Source: Ricinus communis (Eukaryota; Streptophyta; Magnoliopsida; Malpighiales; Euphorbiaceae). Taken from it: DNA of 64,000 bases. Numbering within the stretch: the stretch's first letter is position 1; each line of letters opens with the position of its first letter. The stretch covers positions 21,810,285-21,874,284 of the forward strand of contig NC_063265.1 of NCBI RefSeq assembly GCF_019578655.1, in the 5' to 3' direction. The position numbers were made by a program, and so were the translations under genes. The notes under the pieces are model-generated. The model ran no database searches. It was not told the origin of the DNA and saw nothing but the letters and a program-made list of their open reading frames with translations. Shown here piece by piece: positions 1 through 11,123 of the stretch.

Positions 1-732
1 GTCCATGAACAATACATTGAATATAAAACAAGTTGGCCTTTTTATATGGATCTCTAACAAGACCAAGCCCTAGTAATACATAAGAGTTTGCATAAAAAAA
101 GTGCAACTCTATAATTATCACATGGCTTACTAATTCTATTACCTCAGAATTATATAGTAGTGTTACATTTTATAAAGAAGCATGTGAAATATGAAAGAAC
201 CTCTATGAAAAGGGTTGATCTAAGGGTTAATTGATCTCTATTTTGATCTTAACATCTAAATTGAGTGTTGCTAACTAAGTGTTTCAGTGTCTATATGACA
301 GTGCATTAAGAGTTCAAAGTTAGGACAAAAAGTGCCTTAAGCTTTTCAAGTAAGGTTTGAGAAAGACCTGTAAAACATGAGGGCGCTATTCATATGGTCA
401 AGTTGACCATATACATGTAAAGATCTCCTGATAGAACTCCAATCACAAGAGCATACTTGACAGTTAATAAGTCCGTTGTGCTAGAAGTGCAATGGCACTC
501 TAAAAGTGCGAGGGTAACCTAATTCAACACATAAACATTTAAATGGCAGAAGATTACATGAGGAGAAGCGCAAGGACACTTTTGAGCATGGACAAGACAT
601 CTGCCAAGGTGCAATGAAGGAACGAGGGTAATTTCTTTTATTAATTCTAAGTCAGTGACCGTTACAAAAATAGCTGCTTCTGTAGTGCCACGTGTTGGGA
701 GCCGTTAGAGCTCTATTGACTCTTTTAAGAAA
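1..732. other. AT-rich sequence with no gene, possibly the 5' part of a Copia LTR
   Basis: I see no coding region here. It runs directly into the LTR-homologous sequence that starts near 733. The second copy of that LTR (about 25.77-26.39 kb) is cut off by a deletion, so the true start of the LTR cannot be fixed from this window and may lie within this stretch. Confidence 0.35.
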
Positions 733-1361
733 GGGCGAGGATGCTTTTCAGACAGAAAGAAACTTTTGCCAAATCATTAAGGTTTGCATTAAAAGAGCTA
801 AGGGCTATTTGTAACATCTCTTTAAGGGTTGGTATGATTATAAATACCATTCATAAAGACATAATACACAAGATTGTGAATTTATTTCTTAGCTTTCTAC
901 ACATAACTCCTTTTTTGTATAGTGTATTAAGTTGAATTTTTTTATTAAAATAAAGAAAAAGGGTTGTTGTGTGAGCTTAGGTCTTAAAAATATAAGGAAT
1001 TAGTTGTTGAGTAATCATTAATACTCAAGCATTAAAAGACTTAGTAAGGGATTGATTAACTAAGGGAAGAGGTTTAGTGCTAGACTGTCAAAACACCAAG
1101 TTATTGGGTGAGCTTGGTAAAACCTAAGGTTTGTAATCAAGTTTGATTATAATAGAATACTCAAGTGTGATCTTAAGGTTTGTAATCAAGTTTGATTAAT
1201 TGTTCCCGAACCATTATAAACCCTCATGTCAATGTCTCTAACTCTATCTTTCTTACAAATTTCTCAATTTTTTAAGATTTTTGTGTTTCCATACTTCGGT
1301 TATTTTTCCACGATTTGAAGTCACCAATTCAATCTTCCTTTCTTAGTTCCAACGATAATAA
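733..1361 (+). repeat. 5' LTR (3' part) of Copia remnant A
   Basis: This stretch matches, in reverse complement, the sequence at about 25.77-26.39 kb. Shared blocks include the run about long stretches of TTGTTGTGTGAGC, the CTCAAGTGTGATC block and the GTTCCCGAACCA block. It is followed at once by a Copia primer-binding site (1363-1374), so its right edge is the end of a 5' LTR. The left edge is set only by the extent of homology to the truncated second copy. Confidence 0.7.
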
Positions 1362-1362
1362 G

Positions 1363-1374
1363 TGGTATCAGAGT
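1363..1374 (+). other. Copia primer-binding site (initiator Met tRNA type)
   Basis: The sequence TGGTATCAGAGT follows the LTR directly. It is one base from TGGTATCAGAGC, the usual plant Copia binding site complementary to the 3' end of initiator methionine tRNA. Confidence 0.8.
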
Positions 1375-1416
1375 TCTGTCACTCATTTAGAAGCTTTATT
1401 TCGAGTGTAAAGATCA

Positions 1417-3455
1417 ATGGCAACCAATGAATGAGCTCAACATCTCAAACCATACTTTTATGGACCCAACTATGCCTTTTGGAAATTTCATATGGAAATC
1501 TATTTGGATTCATATGAAATTGAAGTGTGGGACTATGCTGTAAAGGAATGGAAGGCTCCCACCAAAACTAAAAATAGTGAAGAAAGAATTCTTCTTAGAA
1601 AAGAATGAGTAGATGCTTACAAGAAGCGAAATTATAAAAATAAGTCAGCAATGACTATTCTTGTGAGTTGTCTATCTAGAGAATAATGTGGGAGAGTGAA
1701 AAATTGCACCACGAATCATCATATTTGGACTACCTTGAAAAACTATCATGAAGGCACCAAGCAAGTCAAGTCAAGAAAGATTTAAATGTATATCACCGAA
1801 TATGAAATTTTTAAGATGAAGCTAAATGAATCTATTATTGACATGACCAATAGGCTTCTCACCATCATCAATAACATGAAAAAACTTGGTAAGCATTATG
1901 ATTTGTAGACATCAACAACGAGATCTTTAGGAGTCTTCCTTTGGATAAGTATGGTGCTAGAGTGGTTAGCATTGAAAAAGTAAACAAAGACCTTGGAAAT
2001 ATTTCAATGGATGTTGACATGGGTAAACTTCTAACCCATGAGATGTCTCTAGTCAAAGATCAGTTTGATAGAGATGAAGGGAAGAAGAAGGCCTAACATT
2101 TAAGGCAAGCACAAGAGCTCAAGATGAAAATGATGCTCCAAATGATGATGAATACCAAAAAAAAGCACATAGTAAAAGTGATGAAGTGGCCCTCATCACT
2201 AAATATGTCAAGAGAATTCTAGAGGCAAAAAAAGAAGAAGCAATAAGCCTTCCACAAGTAAAAAAATCCTTCTCAAAGTTAAGACCTAGCAAGGATAAAA
2301 AGGATGATGTTACTTGCTATGCATATGGAAAGCAAAGACACATCAAGCCAGATTGTCCCAAATACTTAAAGAGAAAGAAGGGAGGCAAAGAAAAAGAAAG
2401 GGCTTGAAGGCTATATGGAGTGATGCATCCTCATCCTCTGACAATGGAAGTGATAGAGATGAAGAGGCAAATCTTTGCTTCATAGCCAATATGGAGGACA
2501 CATATGAGGTATGCTCCAATTTTCACTTTTGCAATTCATTGTCTTCTTGCTCATCTTCTTATTCTTTTGGTGATGCTTTGTTGGATGATAAGGATGAGCT
2601 CTTACAAAATATGCTTCCAAAGTTAAATTTTTATAAAAATAAATATTCCAACTTGGAAAAATAATTTGGGACTTTAAAGAAAGAAATTGTTTCCTTAATA
2701 CTTTCAATAAGGACTTAAGAAAATCATTGGATGAGGTTTCAAATAAAAAACTTCTTGGAGAAAATAATACCTTGAAAAATAAAGTTGAAGAGCTTAGGAA
2801 TTCAATTTCCAAGTTTCATAAAGGAAATGAGTCTCTAGATAGACTAGTTATATCTCAAAGACTATCCCTTGTAAGATATGGACTTGGGTTCAATGGAGAT
2901 TTATTATCCACATATCTAATATCTTATACAACCATATTTATTCAGGCCACTGAACCTCCAAAGGCTAAAAGAACTTCTAAAGGAGTTTCAAAAGGCAAAA
3001 CACGCACTAAGCCTCCTACTCAAAAGAAGAAAGGTGATGGCATTGCAATGTTCCAAAGGTTAAGCTTAAAGGAATAAAATATGCATTCATGTATAGACAA
3101 TCAAAGGTTAATAAGACTTGTTCTTGCATATGCAATAATAATGTGAATAATTTGAGGTCCAAACCTCAAGCAAAAGTGGTAAAAAGGACCAAAGCTCATA
3201 CTTTTTCTAATCCAAAGGTCACTTGAAATTATTGCATGAGAATTAGGCATATAATTGTCAAATGCAATAAGAGATGCACCTCTTCATGGATAATACTTCC
3301 AAAGCTAACTTTTTAGGACCCCAACTTTGTTTGGCTACTTAAAACCAAATGATTTGACTCTCTCTTATAAGTGTGTCTTAAGTCCATAAGCACAAATCTT
3401 TGGCATATTGATAGTTGATGTTCAAGACACATGACGAGAGAAGCCTATTGGTCAT
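1417..3455 (+). pseudogene. Decayed Copia gag and start of protease
   Basis: An ATG at 1417 opens a frame of the UBN2/retrotrans_gag type (motifs such as GPNYAFWKFHMEIYL and NHHIWTTLKNYHEGTKQ) that is broken by many stops and frameshifts. Near 2310-2360 a zinc knuckle reads CYAYGKQRHIKPDC; the second Cys of the CX2CX4HX4C motif is Tyr here. A lysine-rich, coiled-coil-like tail follows (to about 3075). Near 3400-3450 the retroviral-type aspartic protease start (WHIDS..CSRHMT) appears with a stop in the usual DSG motif. The homology then stops at about 3455, where an unrelated Ulp1-type gene begins. Integrase, reverse transcriptase and RNase H are absent. It is a dead 5' half of a Ty1/copia element. 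Confidence 0.8.
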
Positions 3456-5821
3456 GTCGGAGACTTATAAGAAAGGCAATAATTTTTATCATTTTATTGA
3501 CTTTTCTCTTGTATTTCAACTTTGGTTTTATGAATGTTGCCCGTATATTGTCAGAAAGCTTGTTGTTCTCAAAGGTGGTAATGTTCCTCGCATTCTGAAT
3601 TGGAGTTCATCTTCAACCCCTTCTTTCAAGTTTCTTAAAAAGAGTATATTTGGTGAATATGCTAGAAATGCATTTTCTATTTTTATATTTTATACTATTA
3701 TTTTTTATTAATTTGGATTTTTTAATTTTTTAGTAGTTGAAATTGAAAAATATTTCTCCTACTACTGAGGAAAGATTATAAAGTTTAAGTTTTAATTTTT
3801 TTATATTAATGTACATCTTTTTGGTTTTTGAACAAATAATATTTTGTCTTTAATATTATTGAATTAGGTTATTGATGTGGATGTTAATGATGGTAACAAA
3901 GAAGATAATAATGATGAAAATAATGATGGAGATGATAAAGAGGATTGTAAAAAAAGTGATGATGATGATGATGATAATGATGATGATGATGATGATGATG
4001 ATAGTCCTGATGAGAATGTGAATAATATAGGTGATTCTTCTAACGGTGGGGATGGTAAAAATATTAAAAATATTGACGATGTTAATAATGATGGAGTCGA
4101 GAAGAGTTAGACTGATGATCAGAATAATGATAATAGCAGTAATGATGATGAGAAGGTATTTTAATTTTATTGTTTTTTATATTTTTATTTTAGTTTTACT
4201 CTTTTTTTATTATTTTGTATAGTTATTTATTATATATTCTTTTTAAAAGATAATGATAATATTGCTATTTTTGGAAAGTTTAATAAGGATGAAGTAATAT
4301 ATCAAGCTACTTTTTTATCTTTTTTTTTACCATTTGGATCCAAACTTGATTTCTCATATTGAGACTGATGTTAAAGTAGCTACTGAATTTGATTCAATTG
4401 AGGTATATTTTATTTTTACTTATTTTATATTTTTGGTATTTGTTTAGTATATGTCTTCTATATTTAAATTTGTTTGTTTTTCAGTCTTTGAAAAATAAAT
4501 TGAAAGTAATTGTTGTACAATAAGACATTGAAAATTTTGTGATCCCTAATATTTGAAAAGAAAATATTAAATCTGGTTGTGTTTTGAAATCTCATTTTTT
4601 GAATGAATTTGGGTCTTCGAAAGATGTACCAAAAGAAACTAAAGATGTTACTTCTATATTAGCTTTGGATGATAATATTGGTATATTGCCAAAGTTTGAA
4701 GATCAACAGATTTTTGATTTGTGGTTTGATCAGGGGATGAAGAAAAGAAACAGTAATATATATTTTTTATTTTTTTATTTTATTCTTCTTTTCGTGACTA
4801 AATAGGAATATATTACATTCAGAAAAGGATAATTTGATATTTCCTTCTTTTAATCTTGGTGTTGATCTTATTTTGGAGAAGATGTGGTTTCCTTCTCTGC
4901 AATATGGTGGAAGTTCCTTTCCTCATTTGTAATTTTTTAAAATATTTTGTATGTGTTGTATATTGAGTTGCTTATAAGTATATTTTCTTTTTACAGCACA
5001 TTAATGTTTTGTTCTATTACTTGAGAAATAATGTTATATATTCCGGTAGCATCAAAGTGAAGTATACTACAACTGACTATTTATTTGATCAACGTATTCA
5101 ATCCCTTTATGAATTATTTTTGAAGAAGAAAAATGACTTGTCTATTGTTAATTCTGATTATTTGGTTACTGAATATTTTATTGAATTTTACATGCGTTGC
5201 AACACACCTTGAGTGAAGATTGACCATGTTTTGTTTTCCATTCATATGAAAAAATAGCAGCATTGGATTCTTGTATGTTTATAATTCCTCGAGATCAAGT
5301 AGAAAAGACAAACTGGCTGCGAAACAGTTGAACTATATGTTGTTCTTTTACCTTATTTCCTGTCTATGCTTGATATATTTGGTGGTAACAAGTGTATTAA
5401 TTTAAATTGTGGAGTTTATGTATAGAAAAGTTTGAGTGATTCATTGATAAACATATGGTCAATGGCTTGCCAACTCAAGAAAACAAGTAATTTCTAAAGC
5501 TACTTTTTACAGTTTATTCTATTTTTTTTATTCTTTAGTTACTAATGCTTTCTTCTTCTTTTTTTGCAGTGATTGTGGTGTCTCTATATCTTCTTTTGTT
5601 GAATATTTCATACTTGGCAAAAAGATTCCAAATTCTGATTTGATGTTGATGTGCATAGGAGCAGGTTTGTTGTTTTGTTGTATACATATGTCGTATTTAA
5701 AGAAGTGAATGATACTGTTAGTGAATCAAAAGATCTTGGTGTAGCTAATCAAATGAACAAGTTGAAGAAGAAGGGAGAGAAGCAAAAGAAAGCTTTGTTG
5801 TGCAGTAGATATATTTTGTAG
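3456..5821 (+). pseudogene. Ulp1-like (C48) cysteine protease gene of a transposon, degenerate
   Basis: Pieces in several AT-rich-intron-separated exons resemble the Ulp1-protease genes carried by plant MULE-type elements. The N-terminal block (about 3455-3710) ends VPRILNWSSSSTPSF, typical of that family. An acidic Asp-rich segment is encoded at 3877-4110. The protease core lies at about 5115-5690: SDYLVTEYFIEFYMRC, then IDHVLFSIHM, the HWIL block with the catalytic His, an N-L-C-G/V-Y region, and after an acceptor at about 5568 the catalytic DCGVSISSFVEYFI block. A Lys-rich tail ends at the stop at 5821. A TGA replaces the expected Trp near 5211 and a TAG stands just before HWIL, so the copy is dead. 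Ulp1 enzymes normally process SUMO; the role of transposon copies is unknown. Confidence 0.7.
3957..4002 (+). repeat. GAT trinucleotide microsatellite
   Basis: Near-perfect GAT repeats inside the Ulp1-type pseudogene encode a run of Asp residues with one Asn interruption. Confidence 0.85.
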
Positions 5822-6859
5822 TATCTTTTTTTTGTTTATTATTGTTATGGATTATAATTTTAAGTTTGATATTTTTATACTTTTATTTTTTTTTGTTAGT
5901 TCTATTTTGTAAATATCTTTCATAGTTTTAGTATTTTCAATTATATTTTTTGTTCTTTGTATTATTGTTATTAATTTCTTTAATCCGAATTCATATTATT
6001 ATTTTATTTTTTTATATAATATTACACATATTCCATACATATATTTAATATATACTTTTGATATACTTAACATATAATTACTTTTAGAATGTATACTAAA
6101 CTATGCAAAATTTATATTTTATGTTATATATTGTACACACTTAAAAAGAATATTACTTTTTTATTTTTAATATTAAGTCTAAATCATCCAATTGATCAAG
6201 ATTATTGTAAAAGTTATATAAAAAAATTATATCTAATTATTCTTTTTATAAAGACCCTATAGTCTTTTTTATTTTTGTAATATTTAAATTTTAAAGTTTT
6301 TTAAATCTAATCTTATAGTAAAGAAATAGTATCTAAAGTATCTTATTATGAAACTCATTATATTCATTATAATTCTCTTGCAAAATTAATAATTCTTTAG
6401 TACATTTTACACACGAAACTGACAATTGAAGAAAAAAAGAAAAAAAATAAGTTTATGTTACAGTAAACAGTATCTTTTACCTAATGTATACATAATGTCT
6501 ACCAAAATATGTAAGAAGTATACTGTTTACTATTATTTTATTATAAATATAACATGTTTTAATTATACACTTCATTCAATAGTTTTATAGAATATAATAA
6601 CATCTGTAATAATATTAGAGAAAAAGTTTATAATAATAATAAATTTTATTATTAAAAAAATTTAAACAAATCAATTGCTTTAAATGTATACATTGAAATA
6701 AAATAAATGTTCTATATACTTGAAAATAAATAAGTACCAAATCAATTTCTCTTCGATAGATTTTTGCATATTTTTCGGTTATGTCCAACTTGTCCACATC
6801 TTCCAAACTTATTTTTATTTTTATTCTCCCATACTGTCTTAATTCTTCTTTCTTTGGGT
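5822..6859. other. AT-rich gap between two transposon genes
   Basis: This sequence separates the plus-strand Ulp1 gene from the minus-strand MULE transposase. I see no further coding motif, although the end of the transposase gene may extend into 6615-6860. Clear terminal inverted repeats that would join both genes into one element were not found. Confidence 0.4.
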
Positions 6860-8038
6860 CTTCCTGCTTTTATCATTTCTTGTGGTGGTAGCACAAGTAT
6901 TTCTTTTATCTCAGTTAGTATATTCCAGTTACTTTAATTGCTAATTGAATATACCGTTACTTGATATATAATAATCATTGTTTCTTTAGTAAAGAATTTT
7001 GAGCAATAGTCATAAAGATCTTGATTCATCTCCTTCAGTATTGCCAATGCATGTAGACATGGAATATGATCAACTTGAAATTGATTGCATGTGCATGATT
7101 TTTCTTTCATCTTCACAATATATATCTTCTCATTTTCATATACATTAAATAATTCATCATTTGACGTCACTTGTTTTTTAGATTTCATAAAATTAATTTT
7201 AATTATATAATTTGTATTATTGAAAAATATATTAAATAGATACTAGGAATATACAAAAGTGCAGTTTTGATATATGAAATAATATATAACTTTGATGTTT
7301 ATCTTTAGCTTGAACAATTGAATGTAGTTCTGAGTGTGCAGATCTTCAGGTTTTTTTGGTAGCTTTATGAATGTTGATTTTGCAATGTGCAGCTCCATTC
7401 TTGAACTAAAGCATGCAAGTACTCTAGTAAGGTTGTAATTGGTAGCTCTCTTGTTGCTTTGTTCATTGCATTTATTGATTCAGTAATGTTTAATGTTATA
7501 CTTGAGTATCTATTATTCATAGAAAAAGCTCTAGCCCATTATGACATCCGACATTATCCAAATATGGTTGAATTTGTTTATCCACTTGTCCAACTCCTTC
7601 TTATGATATTCAAATTGCTAAGTTGTATATGCTTTTGCATCTGTAAAAAATGAGTCCTTAATTTTCTTTATTTTTTTCCTTTTGAAGTTAGTCTTTAGAT
7701 TATTCAACAAATGAAATATACAAACTCCATGCCTAACTTTAGGATATACTTTCTTTATGGTTGTTTCAATGCTTTCATGTTTGTATGATATTATACATAT
7801 TCTTTTTCTATATCCAAATGCTTTTCTAATTCTTATCAAGAATCATTCCCAAGATGAATCATTTTCTGAATCTACTATAGAGAATACTAACAAAAAAATC
7901 TTATCTGTTGCATCTTATGTTGTAGTTGTTAGTAGTGTACCGCCATATATTATTTTTAGAAAGGTTTTATTAACAACCATGACAGGTCTGCAATATTTTC
8001 ATCCTTTTATTGATGCATCAAGAGCCATAAATAGGTAG
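6860..8038 (-). pseudogene. MULE (MuDR-type) transposase remnant, copy 1
   Basis: Reading the minus strand from 8038 down, the MULE DDE domain begins FMALDASIKG... with SRPVMVV-type text followed by VVNKTFLKIIYGGTLL, and continues FSIVDSENDSSWEWF, then IISYKHESIETTIKKVYP and HGVCIFHLLNNLKT. The first catalytic position, Asp in the family's VVD.TF motif, is Asn here. Further on (about 7188-6934) is the SWIM zinc finger CTCNQFQVDHIPCLHA (CxCx7-8CxH). Frames shift between these blocks (7839-7618, 7188-6934), so the copy is dead. MULE transposases cut and paste Mutator-like elements in the nucleus. The neighbouring Ulp1 gene suggests, but does not prove, an element carrying both genes. Confidence 0.8.
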
Positions 8039-8052
8039 AGGAATGTATTGAT

Positions 8053-8349
8053 ATGGACATGGCCAAGCTTAAAGATGGACTCGATGGAGAGGACAACAAG
8101 AAAACCAAAGATGAAGCTAAGGATCTATTGAGCATGCTACAAGGCCCAATTACAAGGTCAAGGTCCAAGAAGCTAAAAGAAGCCTTAATTGGCTATATGC
8201 AAGATTGGGCTAGTCAAGGAAGCTCAATTGGTCATGCTAGGATAGGCCCAAGTAAATACACATCTGAATGGGCTTTATTCAATGTTTTGCAAGTCCAAAT
8301 ACATGAAGACCAATGTGGGCTAATATTTGGGCTGAAATCTCTTATTTAA
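8053..8349 (+). pseudogene. C-terminal tail of a Gypsy-type polyprotein
   Basis: The short frame has the motif GPITRSRSKKLKEAL followed by a hydrophobic, Trp-containing tail. G-P-[IM]-T-R-[AS]-R-x-K is the hallmark of the C-terminus of plant Ty3/gypsy polyproteins, just upstream of the 3' LTR. No integrase or reverse transcriptase is joined to it here; upstream lies MULE sequence, so the element is truncated. Confidence 0.6.
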
Positions 8350-8764
8350 GTTCAGAACAATGTTATTGCCTATTTTTCTTATGTGGCAGCTAGGGTTAAT
8401 AGTTTTACTAGGGTTTCTTATGTTAGGTGGCTATAAAAACGCCCCTTAAGTTGTGTTTTGGAAATTCGAATTTTGATAAAATTATAGTAGTTGTTTCCTT
8501 TGCATATTTGCTTGAATTCTTGAATTCTTGTTGAATGCATAAACCACTTATCAAGGAATTGATCTATCCTTGTGGCGTGTTAAGGGTTAGGATTTAAAGA
8601 ACTTAGTTTTCTTTAGGTTCTGATCTTGATCAACCATACCTTGCAATCTGATTTAAGCGGTTCTTGGGTTTTGAAACTCAATTTGTTCTTGGGTTTCTAA
8701 GATAGTAATTCACGGGTTCATAATCATTAGGGTTCGTGGTTCTAATCCTTGGAGGTTCTTAACA
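8350..8764 (+). repeat. Gypsy-type LTR (single copy)
   Basis: Sequence between the polyprotein tail and a primer-binding-like site has the look of a plant Gypsy LTR: a TATA-like stretch (GGCTATAAAA near 8430) followed by a roughly 330-base leader rich in GGTTC and TTGGG words. No second copy is present in the window, so it may be the only LTR of a truncated element. Confidence 0.5.
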
Positions 8765-8778
8765 TTTGTATCAGAGCC
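8765..8778 (+). other. Primer-binding-site-like sequence
   Basis: TTTGTATCAGAGCC resembles the TTTGGTATCAGAGCC that follows many plant LTRs (initiator Met tRNA type), with one G missing. A PBS after an LTR that also follows a polyprotein tail suggests a rearranged or tandem LTR junction. Confidence 0.5.
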
Positions 8779-8829
8779 TAATGATTTGATTTATTTACTG
8801 CTGCAACCGTATTTATGTCTAGTGCATGG

Positions 8830-8990
8830 TGATAAACTTAAGCCTCTATTCTTTAATATTTTTGAAGTTAAAACATATTGTCTTTCGTTTGTTCATATTA
8901 TGATGTTGATTTAGATTAGTAGATGGAAGATCTAAAGCTCGTGACTTGATGAAAGAATCAGTTTATTTGTCAGCATCCGAATTGAAACTT
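8830..8990 (+). repeat. Sequence related to the region downstream of RPS17
   Basis: Aligned by eye, this stretch resembles 32843-33055: both share GATAAACTTA, then ATTGTCTTTCGTTTGTTCAT followed by ATTAG and a GAAG.TCTAAA word, in the same order and orientation. It has no recognisable gene. It could be a fragment copied from the RPS17 3' region or from a shared repeat. Confidence 0.5.
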
Positions 8991-9515
8991 TAATAAATTT
9001 GAGCTTGATTTGTTATTATTTTGCACGAACTCAAATTGAGCTCGAGTTCAATAATTACAAACTTGAGTTTATTTCAAGTTTGACTCGTTAAAATTTATTT
9101 AAAACTTATTTATCAATCTTAATTTAATTTTTCTAATTCTATTAATTTATTTAACAATAATAATGTTGAATTGATTAATTTATTTAATGTTTAGTAGAAC
9201 TTAATTATATTGTATAATAAAATTAAAGTAATTTTACACAATAGTTTATAATAATTGGTAAATATTTATGTATATGTGATATAAGATAATTAAAATAGAA
9301 AAATATTTTACATTTTTTAATCAGTTGGCTCACGAATAGACTCATAAGTCTATAAGTGAGCTAGCTCGCGAGCTAAGAAGTAATGTATTGACAAGTTTGA
9401 GCTTAGTTTGTTAATATTACGAGTCCCTATTAATGATCTCGGACGAGCTTTTATTGAGTCGAGTTCCGAATAGCTCATGAGAGAAATTTGGTTCGTTTAC
9501 AGGTCTAAATCAATG
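8991..9515. repeat. Repeat-like sequence rich in GAGCTCG words
   Basis: Words such as GAGCTCGAG, GCTCGCGAGC and ACGAGCTTTTATTGAGTCG recur, as in a common class of short interspersed plant repeats that end near GGTTCGTTTACAGG. I cannot fix termini or class. Confidence 0.35.
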
Positions 9516-9756
9516 CAAATACCACCTTGAGTATATAACTTTAGTTAAACTCAAATCTTTCATTAGTAATACTCCATTATAGAATATATGGATTATTTTA
9601 CTATCATAAATTATTATTCTTTTATAGTCATGAATTTTATTTAGTCTTAAATCACTATAAGAATATTTTACCATATAACCATTATGGAACTTTATTCTCT
9701 TGACAATTGAGGTATAATTTAGGATCTCCAATAGACAATAGTCTAGCATTAATTTA

Positions 9757-10523
9757 AGGGGTAATTACTATTTGCCCAATGTGTTTTTCCATATTATACT
9801 AGTTATTTTCTAACATTTAATAAATATACTTATCCATTCTTTTATTTTATAATTTTATACTAAAAATCTCTTCCATCAGAATTTTTATTAGTGAATCATT
9901 AATTAGGTCTGGTTTTATATTACTAACTTCCTGATTTTTTATGTAATATATAAATTACCCTCTATATTTTATTTATTGCACTAAAATCTCTTTGCATTTT
10001 GAAAGTTAATGTAATTAAGGAACTAAATTGATATAAGAAAATACAGTTTGATCTTCAAATTTCTTATCAAAATTATAAATTAACTGGCACAAAATTAATA
10101 ATAAGAATACTATTTATTTTAATTTAATAATTTAAAGTTAAATTATTCAATATTTTGATTAATATAAATAGTTTTAATATATTTAAATTTTACTAGAATT
10201 TAGTTATGTTAAAAATTATAGTAATTAAAGAACACTAATTAATTATTTTTATATAAATACTAAATTGATTTTTATATAAAATTAGACAAAGAAATTTTAG
10301 TATAATAAATAAACTATAAGGGATAATTTATATATTATATCAAAAATTAAGAGCAAATTGTATAAGATCAAACCTAATTAATGGTTGTTTAACGAAAATA
10401 TTTTACTGAATAAGTTTTTAGTATAAAATTATAAAATAAAAAAATATAAAATATAATTTTTAAATATTAAAAGATAATTAATATAATATAAAAAATACGG
10501 GACTGTATTCTTTTCCCCCTTTC
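9757..10523. repeat. Foldback / long terminal inverted repeat element (MITE-like)
   Basis: The left arm (about 9757-10015) and the reverse complement of the right arm (about 10270-10523) share blocks in the same order: a TTTTATTTTATAATTTTATA block, the ATTAATTAGGT block, a TATATAAATTA(C/T)CC block and a TTTATTTAT.GCACTAAAAT-type block. The arms are about 250 bases each with a roughly 250-base spacer. There is no coding capacity. It is best read as a non-autonomous DNA transposon; I could not confirm the outermost bases or a target duplication. Confidence 0.6.
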
Positions 10524-10979
10524 AGCAGCTTTTTTCTTTCTTCAGGAATATTAGTGCTATTAACGGATGCATAGTAAAATCTTATGTTTTTGTTATGCTT
10601 ACATGGTCAAGTTTGAACTAAATTTATGTATAATCAAAATATATTTATTAATTTTAAAAAATAAAATATATATCAATCATTTAATACTGAAATATAAAAT
10701 ATATACGTGTTATTTTTATATTTATTATAATATATACCGTCGTTGTAAGTAGAAGATTTTCAAAAAAAAAAATTTAGAAAAAGAGAAGGATGGATAGTTT
10801 AAACAAAAAAAAGAATTGAAAAGAATGTATGATGTGGTGCTCGCATTTTCTCTGAATATATTCTTAATTCAAACTTCAGTGTATTATATATTAAAACTGG
10901 AGGAAGTGATAAACACATACATGCCAAAAGCAGTGCCATAAAATAAATAAATCAATTAGAGAATCAAACCACAAACTTA
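10524..10979. other. AT-rich intergenic DNA
   Basis: No gene or repeat pair is visible between the foldback element and the 3' end of the dehydrogenase gene. Confidence 0.5.
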
Positions 10980-10985
10980 TTTATT
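10980..10985 (-). terminator. Candidate poly(A) signal of the SDR gene
   Basis: On the minus strand this reads AATAAA, 139 bases past the stop codon at 11124. Placement suits a plant near-upstream element. It is not proof of the cleavage site. Confidence 0.45.
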
Positions 10986-11123
10986 GAACTGAAAGAACAG
11001 AGAAATAATTGAAAACAAGAAGCTTCCACACTAGCAAAGATGCATCAGTTATTTCAGATACAATGACACGACAGATATCTGAATTATTGCCTTAGAAAGA
11101 AGTAAACGGGGCATCCAACTAGC

